Shown here one piece after another: positions 36,091 to 47,915 of a stretch of 64,000 nucleotides of DNA (position 1 is its first letter; every line of letters begins with the position of its first letter). The position numbers and the translations under genes were made by a program. This DNA is from Chamaecyparis obtusa (taxonomy: Eukaryota > Streptophyta > Pinopsida > Cupressales > Cupressaceae), in assembly GCA_027943335.1 (NCBI GenBank), contig BSBK01005650.1, forward strand, positions 2,161,001 through 2,225,000, written 5' to 3'. The notes beneath the pieces were generated by a model. That model saw only the letters and a list, made by a program, of their open reading frames with translations. It was not told where the DNA came from and searched no databases.

Positions 36091-36745
36091 CCTTGTGCAA
36101 GAAATGCATTCCAAGGACCCACAAAAGAATGAAAAATTAAAAACCATGTGGACTCCCAAGCGGCTCCTCAAAGTACAATATCCCAAAGAAAAATCCAAGT
36201 TATCATCCAAAATTTCTATCCCTCCATCTAAATCCCTATCACCTTCTAAATCCATTTTTGGTCCTTATGTCCTAAAATCCATGTTCATTCCTCCATCTAA
36301 ATCCCAAAATCTAAAATCTATTTTCCTTCCATCTCTCCACCACCCCTCGAGGTGTGTGCCAACATTGATCTTGCCAATATTTCCATCCACTCATACAAAT
36401 ATTCCAACACCCCATCCATTATCCAACCCCCTTATCCAATCCTATGCATAAACCCTTACCCTAGTCCATTTTATAATCCATTTCATCTACCTTTTCTATC
36501 ACCCTATCAATAGCCATAGTCTATTATAGTATGTAATTTAGGAGGAATATCGAAAGAATAAGATGCTTGAGTCCTTTCTTCATATCATTTTCTACATCCA
36601 TTGTCTTCCAAAAAGTTTAAAAAAAATCAAGAAAAATTATGCGTCCTATGGTGCCTTGACAAGTACCATGATGAAAACCTAGCAAACAGGTGTCATGTGT
36701 AAATCCATTACCCTCTTTCACTCGACATTTGGGGGCAAGTTTCAT
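36091..36745 (+). pseudogene. low-complexity repeat family, copy B (3' part)
   Basis: This continues copy B after T1. A 118-codon frame (36095-36451) is Lys/Ser/Pro-rich with repeated Ile/Phe-Pro-Pro-Ser-Lys-Ser words. At about 36731-36739 the word GGGGGCAAG follows ACTCGACATTT and could be a polypurine tract, which would put an LTR just downstream. I could not define that LTR. Confidence 0.4.
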
Positions 36746-38106
36746 TCATGACATCCTACCTACCACAACCTTCATGATCTGACATCTATCCATATCCTTT
36801 TTTTTCATATTTGATCTTGACAAGGCTTCATGCATTCTTTTTGGTCCGCTTTATCCACACCCTTCAATATATATCCTTTCTCTTACCCATCCCTTACTTC
36901 CTTCATCCATTTTAATATTTCATATTGTCTATCCCAAATCTTTTTTCTTTATCTTGATCAAAATTATAGACATAAAAATGAAGAACTTATTTTTAGGAAC
37001 CTCTTGACACATTCCATGACATTGCCTACATAGCCGCATATCTAATCTCTTAGCTTGTTAAAAATATTATCCTATTGTGAGATAGTCATTGCATCCAAAT
37101 CAACTCTAATTCCATGATAAGTTATCCCCATCTTTCACCTATCTATTTCCATCCCATCATCTCATTCATCTATTCATAATGTTCTATGCCTTGCTAGACA
37201 CCGGGCAAATAAATACAATCATGTTTGAGAATAAATCTTGACATATGCCTTTCACCTCATTCAATGATTTAAAATATCTTGAAAATTTTAATAAAAATCA
37301 CAAAATACCCTAAAAAAATCATAATGACTTGCAAAATGTCCTAAAAATATCCTTTAAAAAAATCAATTAAAATCATAAAATGTCTTGAGAAAATCCATTA
37401 AAAAATGTCCTTAAAAAGTCCCTAAATATAAAAAAATCCAAAAACAATCTTGTCTTTTTTATTATTTTTAATAACACAGTCCTTTTGCAATGACAAACAC
37501 TTTGAGCAGACACAAGTAGTACATCAGAAAAAATATCAAGCTTAACAAATCATACATCGACAAACAAACCTACTAAGCTAGTCTACAACCTAACCGATCA
37601 AGTGTCTATCAATTTTAAAAATATTTATCAAACAACATGCCTTTACAGATATGTCTTTCCTAGAATAGATGCCATGTCAGATATCATTCCTTAATGGATA
37701 TGTCTTTTCTACAATAGGAACACTATCAAACGTTGTCCTATCAAGAAACACTCATCTTTGGCAAGACGATCAGTATGGTTGTTGACTCGTTTGGTAAAGT
37801 GAGTCTTATCTTTTTATTGATTTATCTTGATTCATGTTCTTATGCTTCTCTAGGATATCCATAAGCGCTTAGAGAAGCCAAGTTGGTTCATGGTTCTATT
37901 TTTCTTTTTTTTGTTATTTGTGGGGTGTTTGCCATGAAGTCTTAAAAGAGCATTTTGGGTGTCTGTGAGAAGTATGTTCACACATGGTCAAAGTATCTCC
38001 AACACAAAATATTGCTAGAGATAGCGATGCTCTTGGATGTCGCACATACCTCGACTCTTAATGTCTAATATAGATAGATTGGTTAACAATCCTTATCTGT
38101 TATAAG
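36746..38106. other. no gene seen; A-rich repeats
   Basis: AT-rich. About 37255-37455 repeats AAAAATCATAAAATGTCYT-like units of 25-35 bases. The rest (37470-38100) shows no recognisable gene or domain and may be LTR sequence of copy B. Confidence 0.35.
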
Positions 38107-39385
38107 TGTAGACACCTAAATTCATTCTTTTAACATTAATTTAATTTAATTTATTTAATGACCCTAAATAACATTATAGTTAATTTTTTAATTAATTATA
38201 TTTGTTAAATTCATCTATTTATTTAATTAAATTTATTTAATTAAATAAATTCACTAATTATAGTATTTGAATTAAATTTAAATACTAGCTTTCATAATGT
38301 ATTAAATTAAATTTAATACATGTTCCTCCATATTCCCCTTTTAAATAAATTTTTAATTTATTTAATTCCCTCACATTCTTTATTTCTACTAAGCCATGAT
38401 TAAATTAAATTAAATTAAATTTAATTCTAAATCCAATCTAGATGCTATCCTACACACATCACTTTCTATCTAATAAACCTACTCACTAATTAACCAAGGT
38501 TAATTAGGCTAATTTTTGGATTCCTACATCCATTAGTCCTAATTATTTGCTCACACATGTGTGAGTAAATTTCCAAAAATGGCCTTTTCAAAAATTGCTA
38601 AAATTGCACAAACAAGGCTTCTTACATTTTTTATGACATTTCTTACACCTTCTAAAATGGTGAAAATGGACTTTTTCTCTTACACATCTCTTACACACAC
38701 TTACACATGTACTTGAAGTACACATTGACCTCTCACATCCCAAGTTGCTCACACATGTGTGAGAAAGTCTTGGACTTTGCATGGCTTATGTGTCTCCTTG
38801 GTGGAACCTATGTGGATTCCACATAAATGCCACCTCCCCCCAGCCCTCCAAAATCTTATAAATATGACCCTTGTCTCAAGCAAAATCAATTCATTCTTGC
38901 ATTAGAGTTATCATGCTAGTTTAAGCTTAGAATTATTTTCATATAGAGTTTTTTCTAACAATTTGGTAGTTGATAGATTTCCTTTATGATTATAGACTAA
39001 GTTTACTTTAGCTTCATTTGCATACTTGCATGCCATTGATCTTGAGGATTGATTTCATAGCTCCTCCTTGAGCTTCTTTGGCCTCTTGCATTTGAGTGCT
39101 TGAGAGTTGCTTCTATAACTTCTTCTTGAGCATCTCAAATCTTCATTTTATCTTGCATTTATAGTGGGATCTATACTTGTGTTGGGAGAGCACACCCACA
39201 ACCTCTCTAAGAGCTTAAATCAAGCAAGTCTTGGGTGCACTTGCTTCATGCTCATCTGAGGTTATGGTGAAAACTAGTGTTTTTTACAAGTTTATGAACA
39301 TGTTAGAGTAGATTGATTATGCTATTTATTGTTAACGTTTTCATGTTTGAACTTGTTCTTAACAGGTAGGTTTTCATCATATACA
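38107..39385 (+). mobile_element. Tat-like 5' LTR (copy C2)
   Basis: It starts TGTAGACACC and ends ATCATATACA, followed four bases later by a primer-binding site. It contains a TATA box and a 3' part with GCTTCTT/CTTGAG repeats. The 5 bases to the left are ATAAG; a 3' LTR was not found in the window. Confidence 0.7.
38857..38865 (+). promoter_or_regulatory. TATA box of copy C2 LTR
   Basis: TATAAATAT after AAATCT and before GACCC, about 530 bases before the LTR end. Confidence 0.6.
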
Positions 39386-39388
39386 TTT

Positions 39389-39407
39389 TGGCACGCTGAG
39401 TGGGACC
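39389..39407 (+). other. primer-binding site of copy C2
   Basis: TGGCACGCTGAGTGGGACC directly inside the LTR, matching the T1 site at 16 of 19 positions. Confidence 0.7.
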
Positions 39408-39469
39408 CACAATCCTATTTTCCTAACTATTTTTCTTGATCTTCTGAAAGTTTCCCGTGAATTTTCTAG

Positions 39470-40115
39470 AAAGGCATCTCTGCCCGATCAGAGGTGTCTC
39501 CGCCTGACAACAGGCATCTCCACACACATGAGTCTTTGCCTACAGACAGACGTCTCCGCCAGAAAAGAGTTTTTCTCTCATTTTAGTTTGTTTTAGTCAA
39601 CAAAACTTGTATTTGGTAATCATATTAAGGCTAATGATCATTAGTAAAATACCTAATTGTATCTCCAAATGAAGAAAAATACATGAAACTCATTAAAAAA
39701 TTGTTTTTGTGTAGATAGGTGTCTCTACATACACACAGGTGTCTCTACTAAAAAAGGGAGTTTCCTTTGTGTTCTCTTTTTTTAAGCTTATTAAGTAAAG
39801 TTTTCTAACATATTAAGGTTAAAAATCACTGTGTATTTGTCATAGGAAACCTTTTTATGCCTTTGAAACTTAATGGGAGCATAAAAATTTCAAATATTGG
39901 AGGTTAATCTTTATTTTTGTGAATACAAGTGTCTCTACCTATACACAAGTGTCTCTTCCTATAGATAGATGTCTTTGATAGACATGTGTCTCTACCTGAA
40001 CATAGACGTCTCTACCTAGAAACAAGCATCTCTAACAGACATGCGTATCTACCTACAAACAGGCATCTTTGACAGACATGTGTCTCTGTCTGTACACGGG
40101 CATCTCTGCCTTATT
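39470..40115 (+). repeat. GTGTCTCTACCT minisatellite in leader
   Basis: Units of roughly 18-25 bases built from AGGYRTCTCTRCCTRNANAC recur more than 15 times in two clusters (39470-39560 and 39710-40110). Several junctions form the palindrome AGACATGTGTCT or AGACATGYGT. No coding frame is kept, so it is an untranslated repeat. Confidence 0.65.
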
Positions 40116-40299
40116 TCAATATTTTCTTATAATATCTTGCACTTTAAGTTTGATGATCTGAGTTTTTTTGGAAGATACTGACATTCTATGACTTCTAACA
40201 GTGATTTTATAGAATGTTGACCAAGATTTGAACATTCTAAGATTTGAACTCTTTTCTTTGTTTGCAGGTGTTGGCGAGAACGTTGGTCTAAATTTTTAA

Positions 40300-42051
40300 A
40301 ACAAAATTAACACACTTTCCTTTGGTGCATTAAAAAGAACCTTGTATGTGCAAACAACACTTCATATCTAGATTTGAGTTTAAAATGAACATGGGCTAAA
40401 ATGAACAATCAAAAATTTCTTTTGGTGCTTTAAAATCAATCCAAAATTCAATCTTGAATGCCTAAAGGACAATAAATCAATGTGATGACATATTTTGATT
40501 TGGTTCTTTAAAATCAATCCAAAATTCAATCTTGAATGCTTAAGGGATAATGAACCAATACGATGAATCAAAACAAAGTCTTGAATGTTAAAGAAGAGTA
40601 ACACTTTTTTGCTTTTGCAAAGTATCGAATTTCATTTTCAAGCATTGTCATTTTCTTTCCAAAGAACCTTGTATGTTAAGAAAATGAGTGTTTGATGTTC
40701 TAGGATAGAAAACACTTAGTCTAAACTAGGTTAATTTGGAATGAATACTTCTTGGCGTGTTTGAAGGAGTGTTTTTCAACACTTCCTTAAGAGATTTTTA
40801 ATTCTTGCAAAAACCTTGTTAAAGTAAGTGATGCAAGAACAATTATCTTGTATCTATATCCTCTCCCCTCGCCTTTGTGGAACTTGGGTGACGAGAAAGA
40901 TCAAACTCAATTAGTTTTGTTTCTAGCAAGGCTTGTCTAGAGAGAAGTGATTCCTCTTTAGAGAACGACCTCAAACCGGTAATTCCCTAATTAGTATATA
41001 AACAAGGTGTTGAGAAAACTCTCACCTTATCCCCTCAAGCTTAGGCAAGGTGTGTTGATGGTAGCATGGGCTAGGTGAACATCCCTACGATTTTGGCATG
41101 GTCAACTAGGCTCTTAAGTGAGTCATATGAGTACAAATTGATTAGGGGGACGTTGTAGATCTTACTAAAAGCCATTAATTAGAGGCCCACCTGATCTACA
41201 CCTGAAAGTATCATAATCTTTGTGCAAGGACCGACCCAAGCGATTTCCTAGGTCACCTGAAGATTACTCACCATTTGTATTCCTCTTTTGGGATACCAAG
41301 TTGTGGGAAAAGGTTGTGATACTAGCTTGTCTTGCATGTAGAAATTGCTTGTGCATGTTCTCAAAGTTATCAAACCCCGTGAAAACATTTATTCAAACAT
41401 ACACAAATCGAAGGTTACAAAGTTTTTTACCAAAGAGATCATCTACATGTTCTCCCACAAGATTGATTTGTCTCTTGTTGGACTATTTTTCAACTATCCC
41501 AAAAGCAAAATGATGTATGTATGAACTATTTGTTGACTATCCCAAAAGAGAAATGATGTATGCATGAAATTGGTTCTTGCCATGAACGTCCTTTGATCTA
41601 TCAAGATAGTATCCTCAAGTCATGAATGATAGTGTTAAACATAAGAAAGAAAAACTTCCAGTTGCAAAATTCCATAGAGAGAAGAAAACCTCTAATCAAA
41701 ATACTAAAGCCAACCAATCTTATTTGAAACCCATTCGAGAATTTTTAGAGGCTGTTGAGAAATCAGATAAAATCATCTACAACAATCAGGTTGCTAATTT
41801 TGTTGCCAAGAACAAAGTGAACATGGCCTTTGTCACTTGGGAATCCTATGACTAAGTACCTTTGACCTTCATTCTTCATCCTCTTCAAGTCATTCATCCC
41901 TTTCTCATCTTTTAACACCCCTTTCTCCATCCACATCCCAAAACATTAGGAGCATTAATCAAGATCTTGGACTTTAAATCAGAATTAGATCAATCCATCT
42001 TTCACACCTTCATCAAGCCATAGGGTGAAAGAACCATTCCAATAGTGTCTC
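40300..42051 (+). mobile_element. copy C2 leader, cut by a chromovirus-like element
   Basis: The first part has TTTGGTGCTTTAAAATCAATCC repeated (40425, 40500). The block 40940-41225 matches 15720-16010 in copy C1. A 77-codon Lys-rich frame at 41622-41855 (starting Met-Asn-Asp-Ser-Val) may be a gag remnant, but no domain is recognisable. The element is interrupted at 42052. Confidence 0.5.
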
Positions 42052-42911
42052 TGATGTAGGAGCATCCTGGGTGTAAGAGCAATCTTGCATCACCCAAAAA
42101 TATTTCTATTTTTGTATTCAATAAGGGTTATCTTGTGTAGAGCTGCTATTTATGGAAACTTGCTATTTTTAGTAAGTTGGTCATCCGATCTTGAAATGTT
42201 CTGATTTCTTCCTTGGAGGTTCATTTTGGTCATATCAGCCTGCTAGTAAATTTTCATTGACAGATCAAATCTAGCTTTGTAGATATTGAAGATTTTCGGT
42301 ATTGGCAACAGGGTACAGAAACTTTGAACTCAGTTTTGAAGGCTTTAGAGGCCCTGAATGAGGTAGAAAATTTGAGTGACAGGCGCTTGTGCAAGTTGAG
42401 CTTGTAGAGCGCTTTGTGGCCTTTCCAGAATGGGGTTATAATAGTCAATCGGGTCAATTGGCGATGACTTATGGTCTTCGAAAGTTGGGTCACCTGAAAT
42501 GGCGAAAAATGATTTTCCTTCAAAATTTCTGTTTGGGTTTCAAAAGTTATTTTGAGCCGACTTTGATGTAATAAATTGTAAAATAAAATAATTCTAAGTT
42601 TGGTTAGCCTTGTTGGCTAAAATTCTGGAACCCTCCCAGGCGGTGGAAAATTTCCTATATAAGGAAGGCTGTAGTGTTGTCTTAGGCAGTTCGGGACACT
42701 TCTAGGTAGTAGATCTGGGTATTGATTTGAGGCTTTGTCCTACATAATATTGTAAGGGAATGGCCATGTGGCTTTGCATATTGTAATTTTGAAAGTTTGT
42801 AATTCCACATTTGTGGAGATAATAAGAAGCCCATTTTTCATTCTTGCATATTGTTGTTATTTCTCTGTTTATGTTATGTGTTTGTGGTATTAAGGGGAGC
42901 ACCCTTCATCA
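42052..42911 (+). mobile_element. chromovirus-like 5' LTR (860 bp)
   Basis: Termini TGATG...CATCA. It contains a TATA box at 42656 and ends two bases before a methionine-tRNA primer site. The 5 bases on the left are GTCTC. The matching 3' LTR would lie beyond the window end. Confidence 0.82.
42656..42663 (+). promoter_or_regulatory. TATA box of chromovirus-like LTR
   Basis: TATATAAG followed by GAAGGCTG, about 250 bases before the LTR end. Confidence 0.6.
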
Positions 42912-42913
42912 AG

Positions 42914-42925
42914 TGGTATCAGAGC
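42914..42925 (+). other. primer-binding site, initiator-Met tRNA
   Basis: TGGTATCAGAGC, an exact match to the standard site, two bases after the LTR. Confidence 0.9.
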
Positions 42926-43100
42926 AAGACTTCCTAAGTGTGGAAATAGATCGTCGATTGTGAGACAGTTTGCACCAGGACCGTGGGTTAGGGTTTCTAT
43001 TTAAACAGATTGCCGATTGTGAGGCAGTTTGCACCAGCACCATGGGTTAGGGTTTCTGTGTAAACAGATCACCGATTGTGAGGCAGTTTGCACCAAGACC

Positions 43101-44164
43101 ATGGTTAGGGTTTCAATGAGAAGCGCAAAAATGCCTCCACAAAGGGAACATGGTGGAAGAGCTAGTGTTGTAACACCTGAGTTTAGAGAATTGCAGAGAC
43201 AAGTGCGAGCATTGCAAGAGGAGATTCACAGAGGAATGAATCTTAATGTCAGAGATGAAAGCGAGGATGAAGTTGAAGAAGATCAAGAAGGAGAAGTCAA
43301 AGTTGTTAACCAAGAGGAAGAAAGACTCTTCTAAGCCATTTCAAAGATTGGAAAAATACCTAAGATTGAAGTTCTTGCATTTTTAAAAAATCTTAACCCA
43401 AAGCAGTTGATTGACTGGATCAATGAATGTGAAGAATATTTTGAGTATGAAGATATTGAGGATCCTGATAGGGTCAAATTCGCAAAGGCCAGACTGAAAG
43501 GTCATGCAAAGATCTGGTGGCAAGAGATTCAATTGGAGTGAAATAGAAGAGGGAAAGATAAAATCACAAGATAGGATTGGATGGTGGATAAATTGAAGCG
43601 ACAATTCATCCCTATTGATTATGAGCTTGACCTATTGAAGAAAATGCAAAGTTTGAAGAAAGTGGGACGATCTGTTCAGGAGTATACAAAGGAGTTCTAT
43701 AGAATCCTCATTAGAACAAGCCACACAGAAGCTGATAAGGAGAAAGTTGCCTATTACCTTAATGGGTTGAGGCCAAGCATTCAGGAGGAGCTGAATTTGG
43801 TTCGAATGAACAGTATTGAAGAGGCATACCAATCTTCCCTAAAAGTAGAGGAAAAGCTGAACAAGAAGTTCAAGAGCAGACAAAATGGAAGAGGTCATGG
43901 TGGATGATCTGGTGGACAGTCATATGGAGGCCAAAATGAAGATTTGAAAAAGAAGGATGAGGCCAGTAGCAGTCAAAATCTGAGAGGAAATAATTTCAAT
44001 CATTTCCAAGATCAAAACAATAGAGATCAGAGAGGAAGAGGAAGAGGACAAGGTTCAGGAAGAGGAGGCTTCTATGGAACATGTTTTCACTGTGGAGAAG
44101 AAGGTCATAAGGCATTTGAATGTCCTCAATGCCAAGGAAGGAGGGATAGGAGGAATGAAGGCTA
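43101..44164 (+). pseudogene. chromovirus-like gag
   Basis: Gag with, in order, an N-terminal helix of charged residues (about 30-75), the capsid-type gag domain (Arg-Leu-Lys-Gly-His-Ala-Lys-Ile-Trp-Trp, then Leu-Lys-Arg-Gln-Phe-Ile-Pro and Val-Gln-Glu-Tyr), a Gly/Arg-rich linker and a proper CX2CX4HX4C zinc knuckle (Cys-Phe-His-Cys-Gly-Glu-Glu-Gly-His) at about 44090. A start at 43101 or 43116 is likely; repeated leader words at 42960-43100 precede it. Stops near 43333, 43540, 43572 and 43905 break it, all without frameshift. It encapsidates element RNA. Confidence 0.85.
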
Positions 44165-44729
44165 GGCCAGAGTGGCACATGTAGATGAAGATGTCAGATC
44201 ATCAAATTCTGAAGATGCTAAAAGAGGAGAAACACTGATTAACAGAAGAGTCCCGTTGAGTGGTGAGAATGAACTTGAGTAAAGGAGGAGCCTATTTTGC
44301 ACTAGGTGCAAGTGTGAAGGTAAATGATGTGATGTGATTATTGATAATGGAAGCACTAACAATTTGGTGTTAGAAGAGATGGTAACAAAGTTGAAGCTCA
44401 AGAGATAGAAACACCCACATCCATATCGGATTGCCTGGGTATAGGATGACCATAAGGTCATGGTCAGTGAACAGTGCCTAGTAAAGTTCAAGATTGGCGG
44501 GTACCATGATGAGGTACTATGTGATATCATAGCTATGGATGCACGTCACATGTTGTTGGGTAGGCCATGGTAGTTTGATAGGTGTGCTGTACATGATGGT
44601 CATGCGAATACCTATTCCCTAACAAAGGATGGAGTGCAACATAAGCTAAAGCCATTGAATGACACAAAAGAAAAGGTATGTGGTAGTGCAAGAATAACTT
44701 TTGTTGATGGAAGATAATTCCTAGATGGT
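44165..44729 (+). pseudogene. chromovirus-like protease region
   Basis: Same frame as gag. Ile-Ile-Asp-Asn-Gly-Ser-Thr-Asn-Asn is the catalytic loop (normally Asp-Ser-Gly or Asp-Asn-Gly), and Met-Leu-Leu-Gly-Arg-Pro-Trp near 44560 is the family's C-terminal motif. Five or more stops interrupt it. Confidence 0.75.
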
Positions 44730-45690
44730 ATGAGGCATGAGCATGTGTGTTTTGCTTTAATTCCAAAAGCTGGTAAAGAGGAAGTAGAAGATGTACCTGT
44801 AGAAGTTGCAGATTTGTTGAATGAGTTTCAAGATATTGTGTTTGATAATGTTCTTGATGGATTACCACCAGTAAGGAATATCAGTCATCAAATGGACTTG
44901 ATTCCAAGAGCTAGTTTTCCAAATAAGGTAGCACATAAAATGACACCAGCAGAAAGTGAAGAGCTGAATAGACAAGTACATGAGTTATTGCAGAAGGGGT
45001 TGATTCAAGAGAGTCTGAGTCCCTATGTTGTACTAGTAGTATTAGCACCAAAGAAGAATGGAGAATGGAGGATGTGTATAAACTCCAGTGCAATAAACAA
45101 GATCACTATCAAGTATAGGTTTCCATTGTCATGAATGGATGATATTATAGATTGTTTGAGTGGAGCTATGTATTTCTCAAACATAGATCTGAAGAGTGCA
45201 TATCACTAGATTTGGATTAGAGAAGGAGATGAATGGAAGACTACCTTCAAGACAAAGGAAGGACTGTATGAGTGGTTAGTCATGCCTTTTGGGCTAACTA
45301 ATGCACCAAGCACTTTCATGCGGCTCATGAACGAGGTTCTAAAAGAATTTTTAGGTAAGTTTGTCATTGTTTACCCAGATGATATTTTGAACTTTAGCAA
45401 GACATTGGAGGAACATATGACGCATATTCGTATGGTGTTTGAGAAGTTGAGAGATGAGAAATTGTTGATTAATTTAAAGAAGTACAATTTTGTGAAGAAA
45501 GAGTTAGTGTATTTGAGATTTGTAGTTTCAGTAGAAGGTCTAAAAATGGACCCAGAGAAAGTACAGGCTATCCTTGAATGACCTACTCCAAGGAGTGCTA
45601 CTGAGGTAATATCTTTTCATGGTTTGGCTAGCTTTTACATAAAGTTTATTAGAAATATTAGCAGTATTTGTGGACCCTTGATTGAAACAA
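44730..45690 (+). pseudogene. chromovirus-like reverse transcriptase
   Basis: Shows Leu-Leu-Gln-Lys-Gly-Leu-Ile, Met-Cys-Ile-Asn-Ser, Asn-Ile-Asp-Leu-Lys-Ser-Ala-Tyr, Pro-Phe-Gly-Leu-Thr-Asn-Ala and Tyr-Pro-Asp-Asp at about 45371, where Tyr-Leu-Asp-Asp is expected; the Leu to Pro change is one base. Stops at 45132, 45207 and 45579. The frame shifts after an eight-A run near 45700. Confidence 0.85.
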
Positions 45691-45699
45691 TGAGAGGGG

Positions 45700-46146
45700 A
45701 TAAAAAAAAGGTTCAAGTGAACTAATGGGGTAGATAACAGTTTTAAACTGTTGAAACAAAAAGTTACAGAACAACTTATTTTAGCACTTCCAAATTTTAA
45801 TAAGGTGTTTCAAGTAGACTGTAATGCTAGTGGTACTATAATAGGAGTTGTTATGAGCCAAGAAGGTAAAACTATTGCTTATTTAAGTGAGAAGTTAAAT
45901 GATGCCAAGAGAAAATATTCTGTTTATGATCAGGAATTTTATACTATAGTTCAGGCATTGAAGAAGTGGAGACACTATCTGCTTCCTAAGGAGTTTTTTT
46001 TGTATACTAATCATCAAGCTTTGTAATATTTGAATAGTTAAGGAAAGTTGAATCAAAGGCATTTGAAATGGGTTGAGTTTTTGCAGAGTTATATATTTGT
46101 TTTGAAACACAGAAGTGGAAAGTCTAACAGGGTTGCAAATGCGCTT
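45700..46146 (+). pseudogene. chromovirus-like RNase H, cut by T2
   Basis: In the shifted frame: Phe-Gln-Val-Asp-Cys-Asn-Ala-Ser-Gly (second Asp changed to Asn), Tyr-Leu-Ser-Glu-Lys-Leu, Tyr-Asp-Gln-Glu-Phe, His-Tyr-Leu-Leu-Pro and finally Lys-Ser-Asn-Arg-Val-Ala-Asn-Ala-Leu, the usual linker to integrase. T2 inserted right after this linker motif. Confidence 0.85.
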
Positions 46147-46151
46147 AATAG

Positions 46152-47109
46152 TGTACACACTAAAATGGTGCACTTATATGAACCATTGCATGCAAGGTTG
46201 CTCAAGAATGAGGCCTCACAAAGCGGCTCATAGCTCTCTATGCATGGAGTTGCAAGGTTGAAAATTGCTCTCAGCTAGAGCTACAAGCTTGTGACCTTGC
46301 TAGTCAACCACACAATGAGAGATTCAAGTGAAGACAAGGGCAACAATGCCAATATCTCCAAGAATCATTATGAAATGCAATGCAATGAAAATCTAAGCTA
46401 TGGAAATGAAAGTACAAACTATGCTATGAAAGGAAAGAACAAGTATTATCAAGCCTTCCTATTTAGACTATGTGAGCTTATTCTATTGCATAAAAGGAAA
46501 TCTACATTAATAATGCTATTATCATGCAACTAAGAAAGAAAATATGCAACTAAATGATGAAATGAGGCAAGTCTTCAATGTCTTCAAAAGCTCCAAATGC
46601 ACCTAAAATCTGCAGCATAACATTAGCATAAAATAAGTGGATACAAATGAAGGAGAGAGCTCTCCTTTTATAAGAAATGAGGTGAAATGGACCATGGAGA
46701 TTAAGAGGCAAAAAGTTTTAATCAGCGGTGGAGCTTGAAAGAGGAGCAATCCATGTGCACAAGTATCCTCCAATAGGAAAATAAGAGTTGACTTTATGTC
46801 CATATGAGACAAAAAGTACTTTTCTCCTTTTTATAAAATATGAAAAATACTTTATTTGTGCAACTTAGGATAAGAGGAAAAGGTGGGCTTTTTATTTAAT
46901 TAAAAAGGGAGGAAATATTCCTTTTAATGAAATAAAGACTTAGGATAAATGGTTAGCCCAAGGATAAAAATCCAATATATGATCAAAATTAAGACTTGAT
47001 CAAGAGATTGATAATGCTGAAAATATTGATTATTGATCAAAATGATTCAGGATTGATAAATTGAATAAATGGGGCCCAAAGTCTAGGCGACCATTTTTGG
47101 GTGCATACA
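46152..47109 (-). repeat. T2 3' LTR
   Basis: On plus it reads TGTACACAC...GGGTGCATACA. A minus-strand TATAAAAG (46665-46672) marks the U3 promoter. Confidence 0.95.
46665..46672 (-). promoter_or_regulatory. TATA box in T2 3' LTR
   Basis: TATAAAAG followed by GAGAGCTC on minus, identical in the other LTR. Confidence 0.65.
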
Positions 47110-47122
47110 TTTGCCCCTCTTT
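47110..47122 (-). other. T2 polypurine tract
   Basis: AAAGAGGGGCAAA on minus abuts the 3' LTR. It primes plus-strand DNA synthesis. Confidence 0.75.
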
Positions 47123-47126
47123 GACT

Positions 47127-47290
47127 AATGTGTGATCGATTTGGGAACACATGCAGTCAAAGAATGAAGTTGAAATGTGAGATCGATTTGGGATCACAAA
47201 ACAACTCAGATATGAGGTCGATTCGGGATCACATCTGGACAAAGCATAAATAAAGGCCTTTGAACATGAGGTCGATTCGGGATCACATTC
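47127..47290 (+). repeat. four TGAGGTCGATTCGGGATCACA units
   Basis: Variants of the 21-base word begin near 47130, 47177, 47212 and 47268, spaced 35-56 bases. They lie between the polypurine tract and the PMD promoter. Confidence 0.75.
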
Positions 47291-47834
47291 AAAGTAAGAG
47301 ATAAGAATCTCAAATTTGAGCGAAAGCTCACAAAAGATGTCTGAATAAAGAGGATCAAGAGAATCAGGGATGAGAATCTCATAGGTACTGCCCCCTCGAA
47401 ATCAAAATTGAAATCAAGTAGAGGAGAGACAACAAATCGATAAGGCTGATCAAATCATAATAAAATCACAATCGAAGGTAAGGGTCAATAGGTTAACCAT
47501 TAGGCAATGAAACATGCCCCAACCTGACTGAAAAGATGTAGTCAAATGTGAGAAATGAGGGAGTGGAATGAATATGAATGAAAGACTAGAAGTTTGGAAG
47601 ACATGGAAATGAAGAAATGACGATGCCCCAACAAAGATCGAAGGATTAGGCCTCAAAAGATCAGTCAACTGCGCAGAAGGGGGGAAGATTTTGAAACGTG
47701 ATTTTGACTATCAAGATGACTTTAGATTTTGATTTCGAGTCCGAAAATGGATCCAGGACGTCGAAATTAGCTAGAGGTGCAATTTTTGCGCAATTTCAAG
47801 GTGTTTTGAAAATGAGGTCAAAAAGTCAAAAGGT

Positions 47835-47843
47835 TATAAAAAG
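47835..47843 (+). promoter_or_regulatory. TATA box of the PMD gene
   Basis: TATAAAAAG preceded by AAAAGGT, 81 bases before the proposed start codon on the plus strand, a normal spacing for a plant gene with a short 5' UTR. Confidence 0.55.
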
Positions 47844-47915
47844 GGTCAAAATGTCATTTTTAAAAATCATTTGTCTTTTAGTGATTTGAGAATTTCAGAG
47901 CTTTAAAGAGAGAAA

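Noticed and set aside
39470..40115. Regularly spaced repeats that could suggest a CRISPR-like array
   Set aside because: Unit and spacer lengths vary, spacers are themselves repeat-like, and the setting is a plant retroelement leader.
41622..41855. 77-codon Lys-rich frame as a host gene
   Set aside because: It sits in the leader of a retroelement just before another insertion, with no recognisable domain or splice context; recorded only as a possible gag remnant.
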